Positions 16,050 to 24,752 are shown, numbered from the stretch's first letter. The stretch: DNA of 64,000 nucleotides from Saccharopolyspora endophytica (GCF_018070075.1 NZ_JAGPXE010000012.1:202713-266712); one strand, 5' to 3'. Numbers and translations: made by a program. Notes: generated by a model from the sequence alone, not told the origin.

Positions 16050-16227
16050 GGAAGGTTCCCCTGCGCACGTCAGGCCCACCGCCGACGCCGGTGACAGGAA
16101 GGTTCCCCTGCGCACGCCGGAGCAGCCGCTCGCGCCGGGTGGCAGGAAAGTTCCCCTCCTCCCGCCACGGCCCGCAGGAAGGGCCCCTTCCGGTCACCCG
16201 GGTGGCAGAGAAGTTCCCTTCCGCACG
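16050..16227. repeat. imperfect tandem array of GGAAGGTTCCCCT motifs
   Basis: Five related units begin near 16050, 16097, 16145, 16177 and 16208. Most read GGCAGGAAGGTTCCCCTnCnCAC with small changes; the fourth is GGAAGGGCCCCTTCC. Spacing is about 47, 48, 32 and 31 bp. The cores are small palindromes. They fill the cofC-ppk gap together with the ppk promoter. Single related motifs occur elsewhere in the window, including inside genes. Confidence 0.7.
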
Positions 16228-16316
16228 TCACACGAGGTTCCGCTGTGTTCGGACGAACATCAGATCAACGGCCTCGTTGCTCGATCTGAAACGGTTTTTT
16301 GAGTGACAATGGCTCG

Positions 16317-18575
16317 GTGAGCACGAACAGCGACCGGTCGCCGAAGCGGCCCGCCAAACGCACCTCGTCCGCAGGCAAGGCGGCAGCGAGCCGCGCACCG
16401 CGTCCTGCTCGCCGCAACACCGCCGGCAACGAGACGACCGGGCCCCTGCCCGCGGTCACCAGCGGTGCGCGGGTTCCCTCGGCGCCGCCTGCTGTGACCA
16501 GGGCTGCGGCCACGACGGACCTGCCCGAGGACCGGTACCTCAACCGGGAGCTGTCCTGGCTGGACTTCAACGCGCGCGTGCTGGCCTTCGCCGAGGACCA
16601 GTCGCAGCCGGTGCTGGAGCGGGCGAAGTTCATGGCGATCTTCGCGTCCAACCTGGACGAGTTCTACATGGTGCGCGTCGCCGGGCTGAAGCGCCGCGAG
16701 GAGACCGGGCTGTCGGTGCGCAGCGCCGACGGGCTCACCCCGCACGAGCAGCTGGTCCGCATAGCCGCGCGCAACCAGGACCTGATGGAGAAGCTCGGCC
16801 GGGTCTTCGTCGACGAGCTGCTGCCGGAGCTCGACGCCCACGGCATCCGCATCCTCGACTGGGACGAGCTCGCCTCGGACGACCAGGCCAAGCTCACCCG
16901 CTACTTCGAGGACCACATCTTCCCGGTGCTCACACCGCTGGCGGTCGACCCGGCGCACCCGTTCCCCTACATCTCCGGGCTTTCGCTGAACCTCGCGGTG
17001 ACGGTGACCGACCCCGATGCCGGTTTGCGTCGCTTCGCACGCGTGAAGGTCCCCGACAACGTGCCGCGGCTGATCCGGGTGGAGGCCGACCGGGAGAACG
17101 AGCTCGCGACGTTCCTGCCGCTGGAAGAGCTCATCGCCGCGCACCTGAGCAAGCTGTTCCCGGGCATGCGCGTCTCCGAGCACCACATCTTCCGCGTCAC
17201 CCGCAACGCCGACCTGGAGGTCGAGGAGGACCGCGACGAGGACCTGCTGCAGGCGATGGAGCGCGAGCTCGCGCGCCGCCGCTTCGGTCCGCCGGTGCGC
17301 CTGGAAGTCACCGACACCATGAGCGAGAACATGCTCGAACTCCTGCTGCGCGAGCTGGAGGTCGACCAGCACGACGTGGTGGAGGTCAAGGGCCTGCTCG
17401 ACCTGTCCTGCCTGTTCCAGCTGGACAAGCTGCAACGGCCGGACCTCAAGAACTCCCCGTTCGTCCCCGCCACGCACCCGGCGTTCGCCGAGGGCCAGAC
17501 GCCCAAGAGCATCTTCTCCACGCTGCGCGAGGGCGACGTGCTGGTGCACCACCCCTACGACTCGTTCTCCACCTCGGTGCAGCGCTTCATCGAGCAGGCG
17601 GCGGCCGACCCGCACGTGCTGGCGATCAAGCAGACCCTGTACCGCACCTCGGGTGACTCGCCGATCGTCAACGCGCTCATCGACGCCGCCGAGGCCGGCA
17701 AGCAGGTCGTGGCCCTGGTGGAGCTCAAGGCGCGCTTCGACGAGCAGGCCAACATCCAGTGGGCGCGCACCCTGGAGCGCTCGGGCGTGCACGTCGTCTA
17801 CGGCCTGGTCGGGCTGAAGACGCACTGCAAGACCTCGCTCGTGGTGCGCCAGGAGGGTTCGACGATCCGCCGCTACTGCCACCTGGGCACCGGCAACTAC
17901 AACCCCAAGACCGCGCGCATCTACGAGGACCTGGGCCTGCTGACGGCGTCCCCGGAGATCGGCGCCGACCTCACCGACCTGTTCAACGTGCTCACCGGCT
18001 ACGCCCGGCACGGCGACTACCGCCGCATCCTGGTGTCGCCGCAGGGCATCCGCAACGGGATCGTGGAGCGGGTCGAGGCCGAGATCGAGCGCGCCAGGCA
18101 GGGTTTGAGCTGCGGTGTCCGGATGAAGGTGAACTCGCTGGTCGACGAGCAGATCATCGACGCCCTCTACCGCGCCTCGCTGGCCGGTGTGCCGGTGCAG
18201 GTCGTGGTGCGCGGCATCTGCGCCCTCAAGGCGGGCGTGGACGGTCTCAGCGAGAACATCGAGGTGCGGTCGATCCTCGGGCGGTTCCTGGAGCACTCGC
18301 GGGTGTTCCACTTCGTCGGCATCGAGGAGCACTGGCTGGGCAGCGCCGACATGATGCACCGCAACCTGGACCGCCGCATCGAGGTCCAGGTCCGCGTCAC
18401 CGACGCGAAGCTGACCGCCCAGATGGACGCGATGCTGGATTCCGCGCTGCACCCCTCGACGCGCTGCTGGGTGCTCAACGCCAAGGGAGACTGGGAAGCC
18501 TCTCCGCGCAGCGGCGAGCAGGTCCGCGACCACCAGACCGAGATGCTGTCCGGCCACGGCGCCAAGGTGTCTTAG
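16317..18575 (+). CDS. ppk: polyphosphate kinase 1
   Basis: PPK1 makes inorganic polyphosphate from ATP at the inner membrane. After a basic, low-complexity N-terminal extension of about 65 residues, the catalytic core starts at DRYLNRELSWLDFNARVL and contains FASNLDEFYMVRVAGL, KQTLYRTSGDSPIV, GLKTHCKTSLVVR (the phosphorylated-His region) and RRYCHLGTGNYNPKTARIYEDLG split over two segments. The frame is open from a TTG at 16299. A GACAAT hexamer at 16305-16310 lies seven bases before the GTG at 16317, which suggests a leaderless start there. Confidence 0.95.
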   Translation: MSTNSDRSPKRPAKRTSSAGKAAASRAPRPARRNTAGNETTGPLPAVTSGARVPSAPPAVTRAAATTDLPEDRYLNRELSWLDFNARVLAFAEDQSQPVLERAKFMAIFASNLDEFYMVRVAGLKRREETGLSVRSADGLTPHEQLVRIAARNQDLMEKLGRVFVDELLPELDAHGIRILDWDELASDDQAKLTRYFEDHIFPVLTPLAVDPAHPFPYISGLSLNLAVTVTDPDAGLRRFARVKVPDNVPRLIRVEADRENELATFLPLEELIAAHLSKLFPGMRVSEHHIFRVTRNADLEVEEDRDEDLLQAMERELARRRFGPPVRLEVTDTMSENMLELLLRELEVDQHDVVEVKGLLDLSCLFQLDKLQRPDLKNSPFVPATHPAFAEGQTPKSIFSTLREGDVLVHHPYDSFSTSVQRFIEQAAADPHVLAIKQTLYRTSGDSPIVNALIDAAEAGKQVVALVELKARFDEQANIQWARTLERSGVHVVYGLVGLKTHCKTSLVVRQEGSTIRRYCHLGTGNYNPKTARIYEDLGLLTASPEIGADLTDLFNVLTGYARHGDYRRILVSPQGIRNGIVERVEAEIERARQGLSCGVRMKVNSLVDEQIIDALYRASLAGVPVQVVVRGICALKAGVDGLSENIEVRSILGRFLEHSRVFHFVGIEEHWLGSADMMHRNLDRRIEVQVRVTDAKLTAQMDAMLDSALHPSTRCWVLNAKGDWEASPRSGEQVRDHQTEMLSGHGAKVS

Positions 18576-18610
18576 GAAAACCGTTCCCAGGCTTGTTGAG
18601 GAAGTAGAGC

Positions 18611-19603
18611 GTGACCGACAACATCCCGGTTGCCGAAGCGGTCGAGGTGCCCGCGCTCGTGCGCGCGGCGGGAGCTGTGCTGTGGCGGCCCGGCGACCAG
18701 GGCCCTGAGGTGGCGCTGGTGCACCGCCCCCGGTACGACGACTGGTCGCTGCCCAAGGGAAAGCTCGACCCCGGTGAGCTGCCCGCGCAGGCGGCGGTGC
18801 GCGAGGTCGCCGAGGAGACCGGGTTTTCGTCCGCGCTCGGGCGCCCGCTCGCGCAGGTGCGCTACGCGGTCCCGACCCGCTCGGGCGAGTCCGCGCCGAA
18901 GATCGTCGATTACTTCTCCGCACGCCTGCGAGCCGGCGAGTTCACGCCCAACGACGAAGTGGACGAACTCCGCTGGCTGCCGTTGGAGCAGGCGCGTGCG
19001 GAGTTGAGCTATCCGCACGATGCGCGAGTCCTCGACGCATTTGACGAGTCCCGCGAGGAAACCGCGACAGTATTGCTGGTTCGCCACGCGAAAGCGGGCA
19101 AACGATCCGAATGGTCCGGAGATGACGCTCTTCGTCCGCTCAGCGAAGCGGGCCGCAAACAACGGGACGCATTGCATTCCCTGTTGCCGTTGTTCGCACC
19201 TTCCCGGATCTATTCGGCTCCGCGCGTGCGCTGCGAACAAACCGTGGCCCCGGTGGCCGGTGACGGCGGAATCGACATCGTGAGCGAACCGCTGTTCTCC
19301 GAAGAGGTCTATTCAGCCGATCCGCAGGCGGGCGTGCGGGCGCTGCTGGAGGTGGCGGCCGAGGGCGGCACCAGCGTGGTGTCCAGCCAGGGAGGCGTCA
19401 TCCCGGATCTGGTGGCGCGGCTGGCCGATTCGGCCGGGCTGCGGCTGGACGAGGTGGCCTCGCGCAAGGGCAGCGTGTGGACGTTGTCCTTCCGGCCGGA
19501 CGAGCGCACCGATGACGGCAAGGAGCCCGGACTGCGCCTCGCGGCGGCGGACTACCTTCCGGATCCGCTGGCCCGGGCGCGAAGAACCCCTGCGGGGCGC
19601 TGA
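18611..19603 (+). CDS. mutT1: MutT1-type Nudix hydrolase fused to histidine phosphatase
   Basis: The first 150 residues form a Nudix domain with the box GKLDPGELPAQAAVREVAEE and TGF after it. The rest is a histidine-phosphatase (SixA-like) domain starting LLVRHAKAGKRSEW. This fusion matches mycobacterial MutT1, which hydrolyses 8-oxo-dGTP and diadenosine polyphosphates to protect against oxidised nucleotides. The GTG at 18611 has a weak upstream site and follows ppk by 35 bp, so co-transcription is likely. Between about 19020 and 19320 the base composition is clearly less GC-rich than in the flanks. Confidence 0.9.
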   Translation: MTDNIPVAEAVEVPALVRAAGAVLWRPGDQGPEVALVHRPRYDDWSLPKGKLDPGELPAQAAVREVAEETGFSSALGRPLAQVRYAVPTRSGESAPKIVDYFSARLRAGEFTPNDEVDELRWLPLEQARAELSYPHDARVLDAFDESREETATVLLVRHAKAGKRSEWSGDDALRPLSEAGRKQRDALHSLLPLFAPSRIYSAPRVRCEQTVAPVAGDGGIDIVSEPLFSEEVYSADPQAGVRALLEVAAEGGTSVVSSQGGVIPDLVARLADSAGLRLDEVASRKGSVWTLSFRPDERTDDGKEPGLRLAAADYLPDPLARARRTPAGR

Positions 19604-19721
19604 TCGCGCCGCACAGCGCCGTCGCAGGCGCCTCGGCCGCAGGGGCTCGGCCGACCGCGTTCCGGCGCTCTGCGGGCTTCTGAAGCGCCCGCACGCGGGA
19701 ACGACCGGAGGAGGAAAGCGA

Positions 19722-19750
19722 CCCGCCGCGCGTGAGGCGGCGGGTTTTCG
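19722..19750 (+). terminator. intrinsic terminator of the ppk-mutT1 operon
   Basis: CCCGCCGC and GGCGGCGGG form the stem around a short loop, followed by TTTTCG. Confidence 0.7.
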
Positions 19751-19767
19751 CCTTTTCCCAAAGCATT

Positions 19768-19817
19768 GAGCGGGCGGCGGCACGACCCCGGGAAGGGGGC
19801 TATGCCGCCGCCCGCTC
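19768..19817 (-). terminator. large hairpin downstream of hup
   Basis: GAGCGGGCGGCGGCA and TGCCGCCGCCCGCTC are perfectly complementary over 15 bp with a 20-nt loop. The hairpin lies 32 bp past the hup stop. The U-tract is weak, so termination is inferred from strength and position. Confidence 0.6.
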
Positions 19818-19849
19818 GGCCCACTGAAGCTCGCAGTCGAAGCGAGCGA

Positions 19850-20533
19850 TCACTTCTTGGTGGACTTGCGCGTCGTCGTGGCCTTCTTGGTGGCCGGGCG
19901 AGTCGTCTTCGCGGTGGACTTCGGCGCCGCCTTGGTCGTGCTGGCCTTGGCGGTGCTGGCCCGCTTGGTGGTGGACGACTTCGCCGGGGTCGCCTTGGCC
20001 GTGCTGGCCTTGGTGGTGGTGGCCCGCTTCGGCGCAGCCTTCGTGGTGCCGGCCTTGGCGGTGCTCGCCTTGGTGGCCTTGGCCGTCGAAGCCTTGGCGG
20101 GGGCGGCCTTCGCCGTGGTGCGGGTGGCGGTCTTGGTGGCCGCGGCACGCGTGGTGGTGGCCTTGCGAGCGGTCGTGGTCTTGCTCGCCGAGGCGGTGCG
20201 CGTGGTCACGCCGCGCGTGGTGGCAGCCTTGCCGGAGGTCGTCGCGCGCGGGAGCTTCCGCTGGCCGCCGACGACTTCCTTGAACTGGGTGCCGGCGCGG
20301 AACGCGGGAACGTTGGTCTTCTTGACCTTCACGCTCTCACCGGTACGCGGGTTTCGGGCGACGCGAGCCGCGCGAGCGCGCTTCTCGAAAACGCCAAAAC
20401 CGGTGATGTTGACCTTCTCGCCTTTGTTGACGTTGCGAACGATGATGTCGACGACGTCTTCAACGGCCTGGCTGGCGGTCTTCTTGTCTCCGAGGCGTTC
20501 TGCCAGAGCCTCGATCAGTTGGGCCTTGTTCAC
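19850..20533 (-). CDS. hupB: HU-family nucleoid protein with long basic C-terminal tail (HupB type)
   Basis: Residues 1-90 are a standard HU domain (NKAQLIEALAERLGDKKTAS, then NITGFGVFEKRARAARVARN and the DNA-binding arm PRTGESVKVKKTNVPAF). Residues about 95-227 are a Lys/Ala/Thr/Ser repeat tail (KAST, TKAAPK, AKTT units), like the histone-like tail of actinobacterial HupB. It compacts DNA and is a likely target of lysine modification by family precedent. The GTG at 20533 follows GGAGGGACTGAA; the frame is open further upstream but without conserved sequence. Location next to mutT1 and leuD is conserved. Confidence 0.95.
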   Translation of the reverse strand: MNKAQLIEALAERLGDKKTASQAVEDVVDIIVRNVNKGEKVNITGFGVFEKRARAARVARNPRTGESVKVKKTNVPAFRAGTQFKEVVGGQRKLPRATTSGKAATTRGVTTRTASASKTTTARKATTTRAAATKTATRTTAKAAPAKASTAKATKASTAKAGTTKAAPKRATTTKASTAKATPAKSSTTKRASTAKASTTKAAPKSTAKTTRPATKKATTTRKSTKK

Positions 20534-20765
20534 TTCAGTCCCTCCCAGGACACAACAACGGCCCCGTTGGGCCGACTCAATGTCAACGGTAAAGCCCCGG
20601 AACAACAAATGCCATTCGCCACGCCCCATTTTTTCGTTGGGGCGCGGGCATTCGAGTCCGGGCAACGGGGTCCGCGCAGTGCTTGGAGCAACTGTTCAGT
20701 TGTCCCGATCGGGACGGATTTCTCCTGCTGTGAAAGGAAAAACCCGTCCCGACGCGGGGGAAGCC

Positions 20766-21374
20766 TCAGCCCTTGCGGGCAGGCAGGGTGGCGGGCTTGA
20801 AACTCTGGCGCCCAGCCTCAAAAGTGTCGATCGTCTCGGCGTGGCGCAGGGTCAAACCGATGTCGTCGAGCCCTTCCAGCAGCCGCCAGCGGGTGTAGTC
20901 ATCGATGCTGAAGGGCACCGTGAGGTCCTTGGCCTGGACGGTGAGCTCCTGAAGATCCACCGTGACAGCGGTACCCGGCTCGGTCTCCAGCAGCTTCCAG
21001 AGCAGCTCCACATCGGACTGCTCGCACTGGGCGGCCAGCAGGCCCTGCTTGCCCGAATTGCCGCGGAAGATGTCCGCGAAACGGCTCGAGATGACCACTC
21101 GGAAGCCGTAGTCCTTCAGCGCCCACACCGCGTGCTCGCGGGAGGACCCGGTGCCGAAGTCGGGTCCGGCGACCAGCACGCTGCCGGAGGAGAAGGGTTC
21201 CTGATTGAGGATGAACTCCTCGTCACCGCGCCAGGCGGCGAACAGCGCGTCCTCGAAGCCCGTGCGGGAGACCCGCTTGAGGTACACGGCGGGGATGATC
21301 TGGTCGGTGTCCACGTTGGACCGGCGCAGCGGGACGCCGACCCCGGTGTGCGTCTTGAACGGTTCCATCGTCAC
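20766..21374 (-). CDS. leuD: 3-isopropylmalate dehydratase small subunit
   Basis: LeuD forms the swivel domain of isopropylmalate isomerase in leucine synthesis. The 202-residue protein has NVDTDQIIPAVYLKRVSRTG near the N-terminus, FGTGSSREHAVWALKDYGF and RFADIFRGNSGKQGLL, the family's substrate-binding signatures. It starts 33 bp after the leuC stop; GGAGCAG precedes the GTG-ACG-ATG start cluster, and either GTG 21374 or ATG 21368 may be used. Confidence 0.97.
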   Translation of the reverse strand: MTMEPFKTHTGVGVPLRRSNVDTDQIIPAVYLKRVSRTGFEDALFAAWRGDEEFILNQEPFSSGSVLVAGPDFGTGSSREHAVWALKDYGFRVVISSRFADIFRGNSGKQGLLAAQCEQSDVELLWKLLETEPGTAVTVDLQELTVQAKDLTVPFSIDDYTRWRLLEGLDDIGLTLRHAETIDTFEAGRQSFKPATLPARKG

Positions 21375-21407
21375 TGCTCCTGGTGGTAGAGAGCTCGGGA
21401 GGGGTGG

Positions 21408-22811
21408 TCAGTCGAGGTCCTCGGGCGAGGAGAGCGTCCCGCGCACCGCCGTGGCCGCGGCCACCAGCGGCGAAACCAGGTGGGTACGACCGCCCTTGCC
21501 CTGCCTGCCCTCGAAGTTGCGGTTGGAGGTCGAGGCGCTGCGCTCGCCCGGGTCCAGCTGGTCCGGGTTCATGCCCAGGCACATCGAACAACCGGCCGAA
21601 CGCCATTCCGCTCCGGCGGCGGTGAAAACCTCGTGCAGCCCTTCGCTCTCGGCCTGCAGTCGCACCTTCATCGAGCCGGGCACCACGAGCATCCGGGTGT
21701 CGCCCGCGACCTTGCGGCCCTTGATGACCTCAGCGGCGGCCCGCAGGTCCTCCAGGCGGCCGTTGGTGCAGGAGCCCAGGAAGACGGTGTCCACGCGCAC
21801 CTCGCGCAGCGGCATGCCCGCGGTCAAGCCCATGTAGGCCAACGCCTTTTCGGCGGCGAAGCGCTCGCCCTCGTCGACGATGGCCTCCGGGTCGGGCACG
21901 TTCTCGCCCAGCGGCAGGCCCTGGCCGGGGTTGGTGCCCCAGGTGACGAACGGGGTGAGTTCGTCGGCGTTGAGGGTGACTTCCGCGTCGAAGGTGGCGT
22001 CGTCGTCGGTGCGCAGCGTCTTCCAGTACTCGACGGCGGCGTCCCAGTCGGCGCCCTCGGGGGCGTGCGGGCGCCCCTGGAGGTAGTCGAAAGTCGTGTC
22101 GTCGGGCGCGATCATGCCCGCCCGCGCACCGGCTTCGATCGACATGTTGCAGATGGTCATGCGGGCTTCCATCGACAGCTGGCGCACGGCCTCGCCGCGG
22201 TACTCCAGCACGTAGCCCTGGCCACCGCCGGTGCCGATCTTGGCGATGACGGCGAGGATGACGTCCTTGCTCGTCACGCCCGGGCGCAGCGAGCCCTCGA
22301 TGTTGATGGCCATGGTCTTGAACGGCCTCAGCGGCAACGTCTGGGTGGCCAGCACGTGCTCCACCTCGGAGGTGCCGATCCCGAAGGCCAGCGCGCCGAA
22401 CGCGCCGTGCGTGGAGGTGTGGCTGTCACCGCAGACGACGGTGGTGCCGGGCTGGGTGAGGCCGAGCTGCGGGCCCACGACGTGGACGATGCCCTGCTCG
22501 GCGTCACCCATGGGGTGCAGCCGGATGCCGAACTCCGCGCAGTTCTTGCGCAGCGTTTCGACCTGGGTCCGCGACACCGGGTCGGCGATCGGCAGATCGA
22601 GGCCGACGGTGGGGACGTTGTGGTCTTCGGTGGCGATCGTCAGGTCGGGGCGCCGCACTTCGCGGCCGGCCAGCCGGAGCCCTTCGAAGGCCTGCGGGCT
22701 GGTGACTTCGTGCACCAGGTGGAGATCGATGTAGAGCAGGTCGGGCTCGTGCCCTTCACCTTGGCGCACGATGTGCGCGTCCCACACCTTCTCCGCGAGC
22801 GTTTTTCCCAT
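21408..22811 (-). CDS. leuC: 3-isopropylmalate dehydratase large subunit
   Basis: LeuC carries the 4Fe-4S cluster that isomerises 2- to 3-isopropylmalate. The sequence shows MGKTLAEKVWDAHIV at the start, CGDSHTSTHGAFGALAFGIG, FLGSCTNGRLEDLRAAAEVI and AGCSMCLGMNPDQL; the cysteines in the last three are the cluster ligands. From the ATG at 22811, preceded by GGGAGCAG, the product is 467 residues. An in-frame upstream start at 22862 would lie in the promoter region and is rejected. It forms an operon with leuD and diverges from an IclR regulator. Confidence 0.97.
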   Translation of the reverse strand: MGKTLAEKVWDAHIVRQGEGHEPDLLYIDLHLVHEVTSPQAFEGLRLAGREVRRPDLTIATEDHNVPTVGLDLPIADPVSRTQVETLRKNCAEFGIRLHPMGDAEQGIVHVVGPQLGLTQPGTTVVCGDSHTSTHGAFGALAFGIGTSEVEHVLATQTLPLRPFKTMAINIEGSLRPGVTSKDVILAVIAKIGTGGGQGYVLEYRGEAVRQLSMEARMTICNMSIEAGARAGMIAPDDTTFDYLQGRPHAPEGADWDAAVEYWKTLRTDDDATFDAEVTLNADELTPFVTWGTNPGQGLPLGENVPDPEAIVDEGERFAAEKALAYMGLTAGMPLREVRVDTVFLGSCTNGRLEDLRAAAEVIKGRKVAGDTRMLVVPGSMKVRLQAESEGLHEVFTAAGAEWRSAGCSMCLGMNPDQLDPGERSASTSNRNFEGRQGKGGRTHLVSPLVAAATAVRGTLSSPEDLD

Positions 22812-22869
22812 CACTGCTCCCAGTCGAGCGCGCCGAGACCCGAGGAAAGGGGTCTCTCCCACAGAGTGG

Positions 22870-22890
22870 ACTTCCCAGATGCCGGGAAGT
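22870..22890. promoter_or_regulatory. inverted repeat between leuC and the IclR gene
   Basis: ACTTCCC and GGGAAGT are perfect inverted arms separated by 7 bp. The repeat adjoins TAGTAT (22891-22896), a likely -10 for the IclR gene seven bases before its GTG. On the other strand it overlaps a TACTAA-type -10 for leuC. A protein bound here would affect both promoters. Confidence 0.6.
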
Positions 22891-22902
22891 TAGTATCGGT
22901 AC

Positions 22903-23604
22903 GTGGGACAGCATAGCGGCATCGGAGTGTTGGACAAGGCAGTGGCCGTTCTGCAGGCGGTGGCTCAGGAGCCGTGCGGCCTGGCGGAACTGTGCGGCCG
23001 CACGGGTCTGCCCCGGGCGACTGCGCACCGGTTGGCGGTGGGTCTGGAGACGCATCGCCTGTTGCGCCGCGGTTCGGACGGCCGGTGGCGGCCTGGCGCG
23101 GCGTTGGCGGAGCTGGCCGGCGGCGCGGTGGATCCGCTGTTGGAGGCGGCGTCCACGGTGCTGCCCAAACTCCGGGATGTCACGGGTGAAAGCGTTCAAC
23201 TGTACCGCCGCGACGGCATGCAGCGCTTGTGCATAGCGACGGCGGAGCCGCCGAGCGGTTTGCGGGACACGGTCCCGGTGGGAACGGCTCTGTCGATGAC
23301 GGCGGGGTCGGGCGCGAAGGTCCTGGCTTCGTGGGCGGACCCGGCGACGCAGCGCGCGGTGCTCGCGGAGGCGGTTTTCGGGGAGCGCACGTTGCTGGAG
23401 GTGCGCCGCAGGGGGTGGGCGCAGAGCGTGGCGGAGCGCGAGGCGGGCGTGGCGAGCGTCTCGGCGCCGGTGCGGGACAACCAGGGCGCGGTGGTCGCGG
23501 CGATCTCGGTCTCGGGCCCGATCGACCGCATGGGCCGCAGGCCGGGCGCCCGCTGGGCGGCCGACCTGCTGGCAGCAGCGGAAGGCCTGCAGAACAGGCT
23601 CTGA
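22903..23604 (+). CDS. IclR-family regulator of leuCD (NdgR/LtbR type)
   Basis: The 233-residue protein has an N-terminal IclR helix-turn-helix (GVLDKAVAVLQAVAQEPCG, then RTGLPRATAHRLAVGLETH) and a C-terminal effector domain (VPVGTALSMTAGSGAKVLAS, APVRDNQGAVVAAISVSGP). Divergent placement from leuCD is the conserved setting of NdgR in Streptomyces and LtbR in Corynebacterium, which regulate leucine genes. Symbol is left empty because naming differs between genera. The GTG at 22903 lies seven bases after TAGTAT, which indicates a leaderless mRNA. Confidence 0.92.
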   Translation: MGQHSGIGVLDKAVAVLQAVAQEPCGLAELCGRTGLPRATAHRLAVGLETHRLLRRGSDGRWRPGAALAELAGGAVDPLLEAASTVLPKLRDVTGESVQLYRRDGMQRLCIATAEPPSGLRDTVPVGTALSMTAGSGAKVLASWADPATQRAVLAEAVFGERTLLEVRRRGWAQSVAEREAGVASVSAPVRDNQGAVVAAISVSGPIDRMGRRPGARWAADLLAAAEGLQNRL

Positions 23605-23612
23605 CCAAAGGA

Positions 23613-23644
23613 GAAGGGCCCCGGATGAACATCCGGGGCCCTTC
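23613..23644 (+). terminator. intrinsic terminator of the IclR gene
   Basis: GAAGGGCCCCGGAT and ATCCGGGGCCCTTC form a 14-bp perfect stem with a GAAC loop, followed by TGCGTTG. It stands between the converging IclR gene and tRNA-Glu. Confidence 0.8.
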
Positions 23645-23651
23645 TGCGTTG

Positions 23652-23724
23652 TAGTCCCGACGGGATTTGAACCCGCGCTACCGCCTTGAGAGGGCGGCGT
23701 CCTAGGCCGCTAGACGACGGGACC
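23652..23724 (-). tRNA. tRNA-Glu (anticodon CTC)
   Basis: On the minus strand the cloverleaf is complete: acceptor GGTCCCG, D-arm GTCTAGCGGCCTAGGAC, anticodon stem CCGCC/GGCGG with loop CTCTCAA giving anticodon CTC, and T-arm with TTCAAAT. No CCA is encoded. Position 1 pairs as G-U. Confidence 0.95.
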
Positions 23725-23756
23725 GCGTTTGAGAGATCACCGGAGTGATCTGCTCG

Positions 23757-23828
23757 CTGGGGTACCAGGACTCGAACCTAGACTAACTGAACCAGAATCA
23801 GTCGTGCTGCCGATTACACCATACCCCA
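23757..23828 (-). tRNA. tRNA-Gln (anticodon CTG)
   Basis: The minus strand starts TGGGGTATGGTGTAATCGG. The anticodon stem ACTGA/TCAGT encloses loop TTCTGGT with anticodon CTG. The T-arm has TTCGAGT, and the acceptor TACCCCA is followed by discriminator G. It lies 32 bp upstream of tRNA-Glu on the same strand, so both are probably one transcript. Confidence 0.95.
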
Positions 23829-23984
23829 TGGTGCTGAACGGCCAGTTGTCCCGAATTCCGATCTCCGCTGGGGAGTTCGGCTTCCGGACTTCTGTCCGCC
23901 GCGTTGGTGAATATATTAGACCACCCGTTGAGGGGCCTTTCCAGCACCCCCCTCTTTGGATGTTCTCGCAGGTGGCGACCCGGT

Positions 23985-24752
23985 TCAGGGGGTCTGGCCG
24001 ACGAGGTCGGCGAAGTGGGGTGCGGCGATCTCGGTGACGAGCAGTTCGGGGAGTTCGCGGAGGCTCGTGATGGTGGCGACGGCGTGTTCGGCGGTGCCGC
24101 GGGGTGCGGGGATCTGATCGCGGTTGAGCCAGATGCCGCTGAGGCCGGCGCGCGCGGCTCCTTCGGCGTCGGTGGTGAGCCTGTCGCCGACGTGGGCGAC
24201 TTCGTGGGCTTGGAGGCCGAGTCGCTCGCAGGCGGTGTGGAAGATCCGCGGGTCCGGCTTGGCGACGCCGATCTCGCCGGAGATGACGACGGCGTCGAAG
24301 GCGTCGGCGAGCCCGACGGCGGCGAGCTTCTTGCGCTGGTACGCGCTGGGGGCGTTGGTGACGGCGGCGAGGCGGAGTCCGCTGGCGCGCATCCAGTCGA
24401 GGCAGTCGAGGGCGTCGTCGAAGAGCCCCCAGGCGCGTTGCATGGCTTCCATGCGCCGGCTCTCGCGGCGCTCGGCTTCGGCGTAGTCGATGTGCTCTCC
24501 GAAGGCGGCGAAGAAGGCGCGGGTGCGTTCGACGCACATGACGTCGAAGGGCAGCTGGGCGTTGACGAATCGCGCGTAGTAGCGGTCGGTGGTGCGTTCC
24601 CACACGGGCCATGCCCGGTCGGTCCCGAGGAGCTCTCTGAGGGAGCTGCGCGCCGCGCTCTGGCTGTCGAGCAAGGTGTCGTCGAGGTCGAGGCAGACGG
24701 CCTTGATCTGAGCGGGATTGCGGGGATTCGATGCGTCAGCCGCGGATGTCAC
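23985..24752 (-). CDS. HAD-superfamily hydrolase
   Basis: The 255-residue protein shows the HAD motifs in order: CLDLDDTLLD (nucleophile Asp), VTNAPSA (motif II Thr), the lysine in VAKPDPRIF (motif III) and VGDRLTTDAEGA (motif IV). A helical cap is inserted after motif I, as in the YjjG/REG-2-like phosphatases that act on nucleotides or small phosphomonoesters. Substrate is unknown. The GTG at 24752 is the chosen start. It sits between the two tRNAs and gltX on the same strand. Confidence 0.88.
   Translation of the reverse strand: MTSAADASNPRNPAQIKAVCLDLDDTLLDSQSAARSSLRELLGTDRAWPVWERTTDRYYARFVNAQLPFDVMCVERTRAFFAAFGEHIDYAEAERRESRRMEAMQRAWGLFDDALDCLDWMRASGLRLAAVTNAPSAYQRKKLAAVGLADAFDAVVISGEIGVAKPDPRIFHTACERLGLQAHEVAHVGDRLTTDAEGAARAGLSGIWLNRDQIPAPRGTAEHAVATITSLRELPELLVTEIAAPHFADLVGQTP

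Noticed and set aside
16260..18923. Long minus-strand open frame opposite ppk
   Set aside because: It is a shadow frame without any recognisable domain; ppk on the plus strand is certain.
23652..23828. tRNA pair as an integration site for a mobile element
   Set aside because: No integrase, attachment-site duplication or foreign-looking DNA adjoins the tRNAs.
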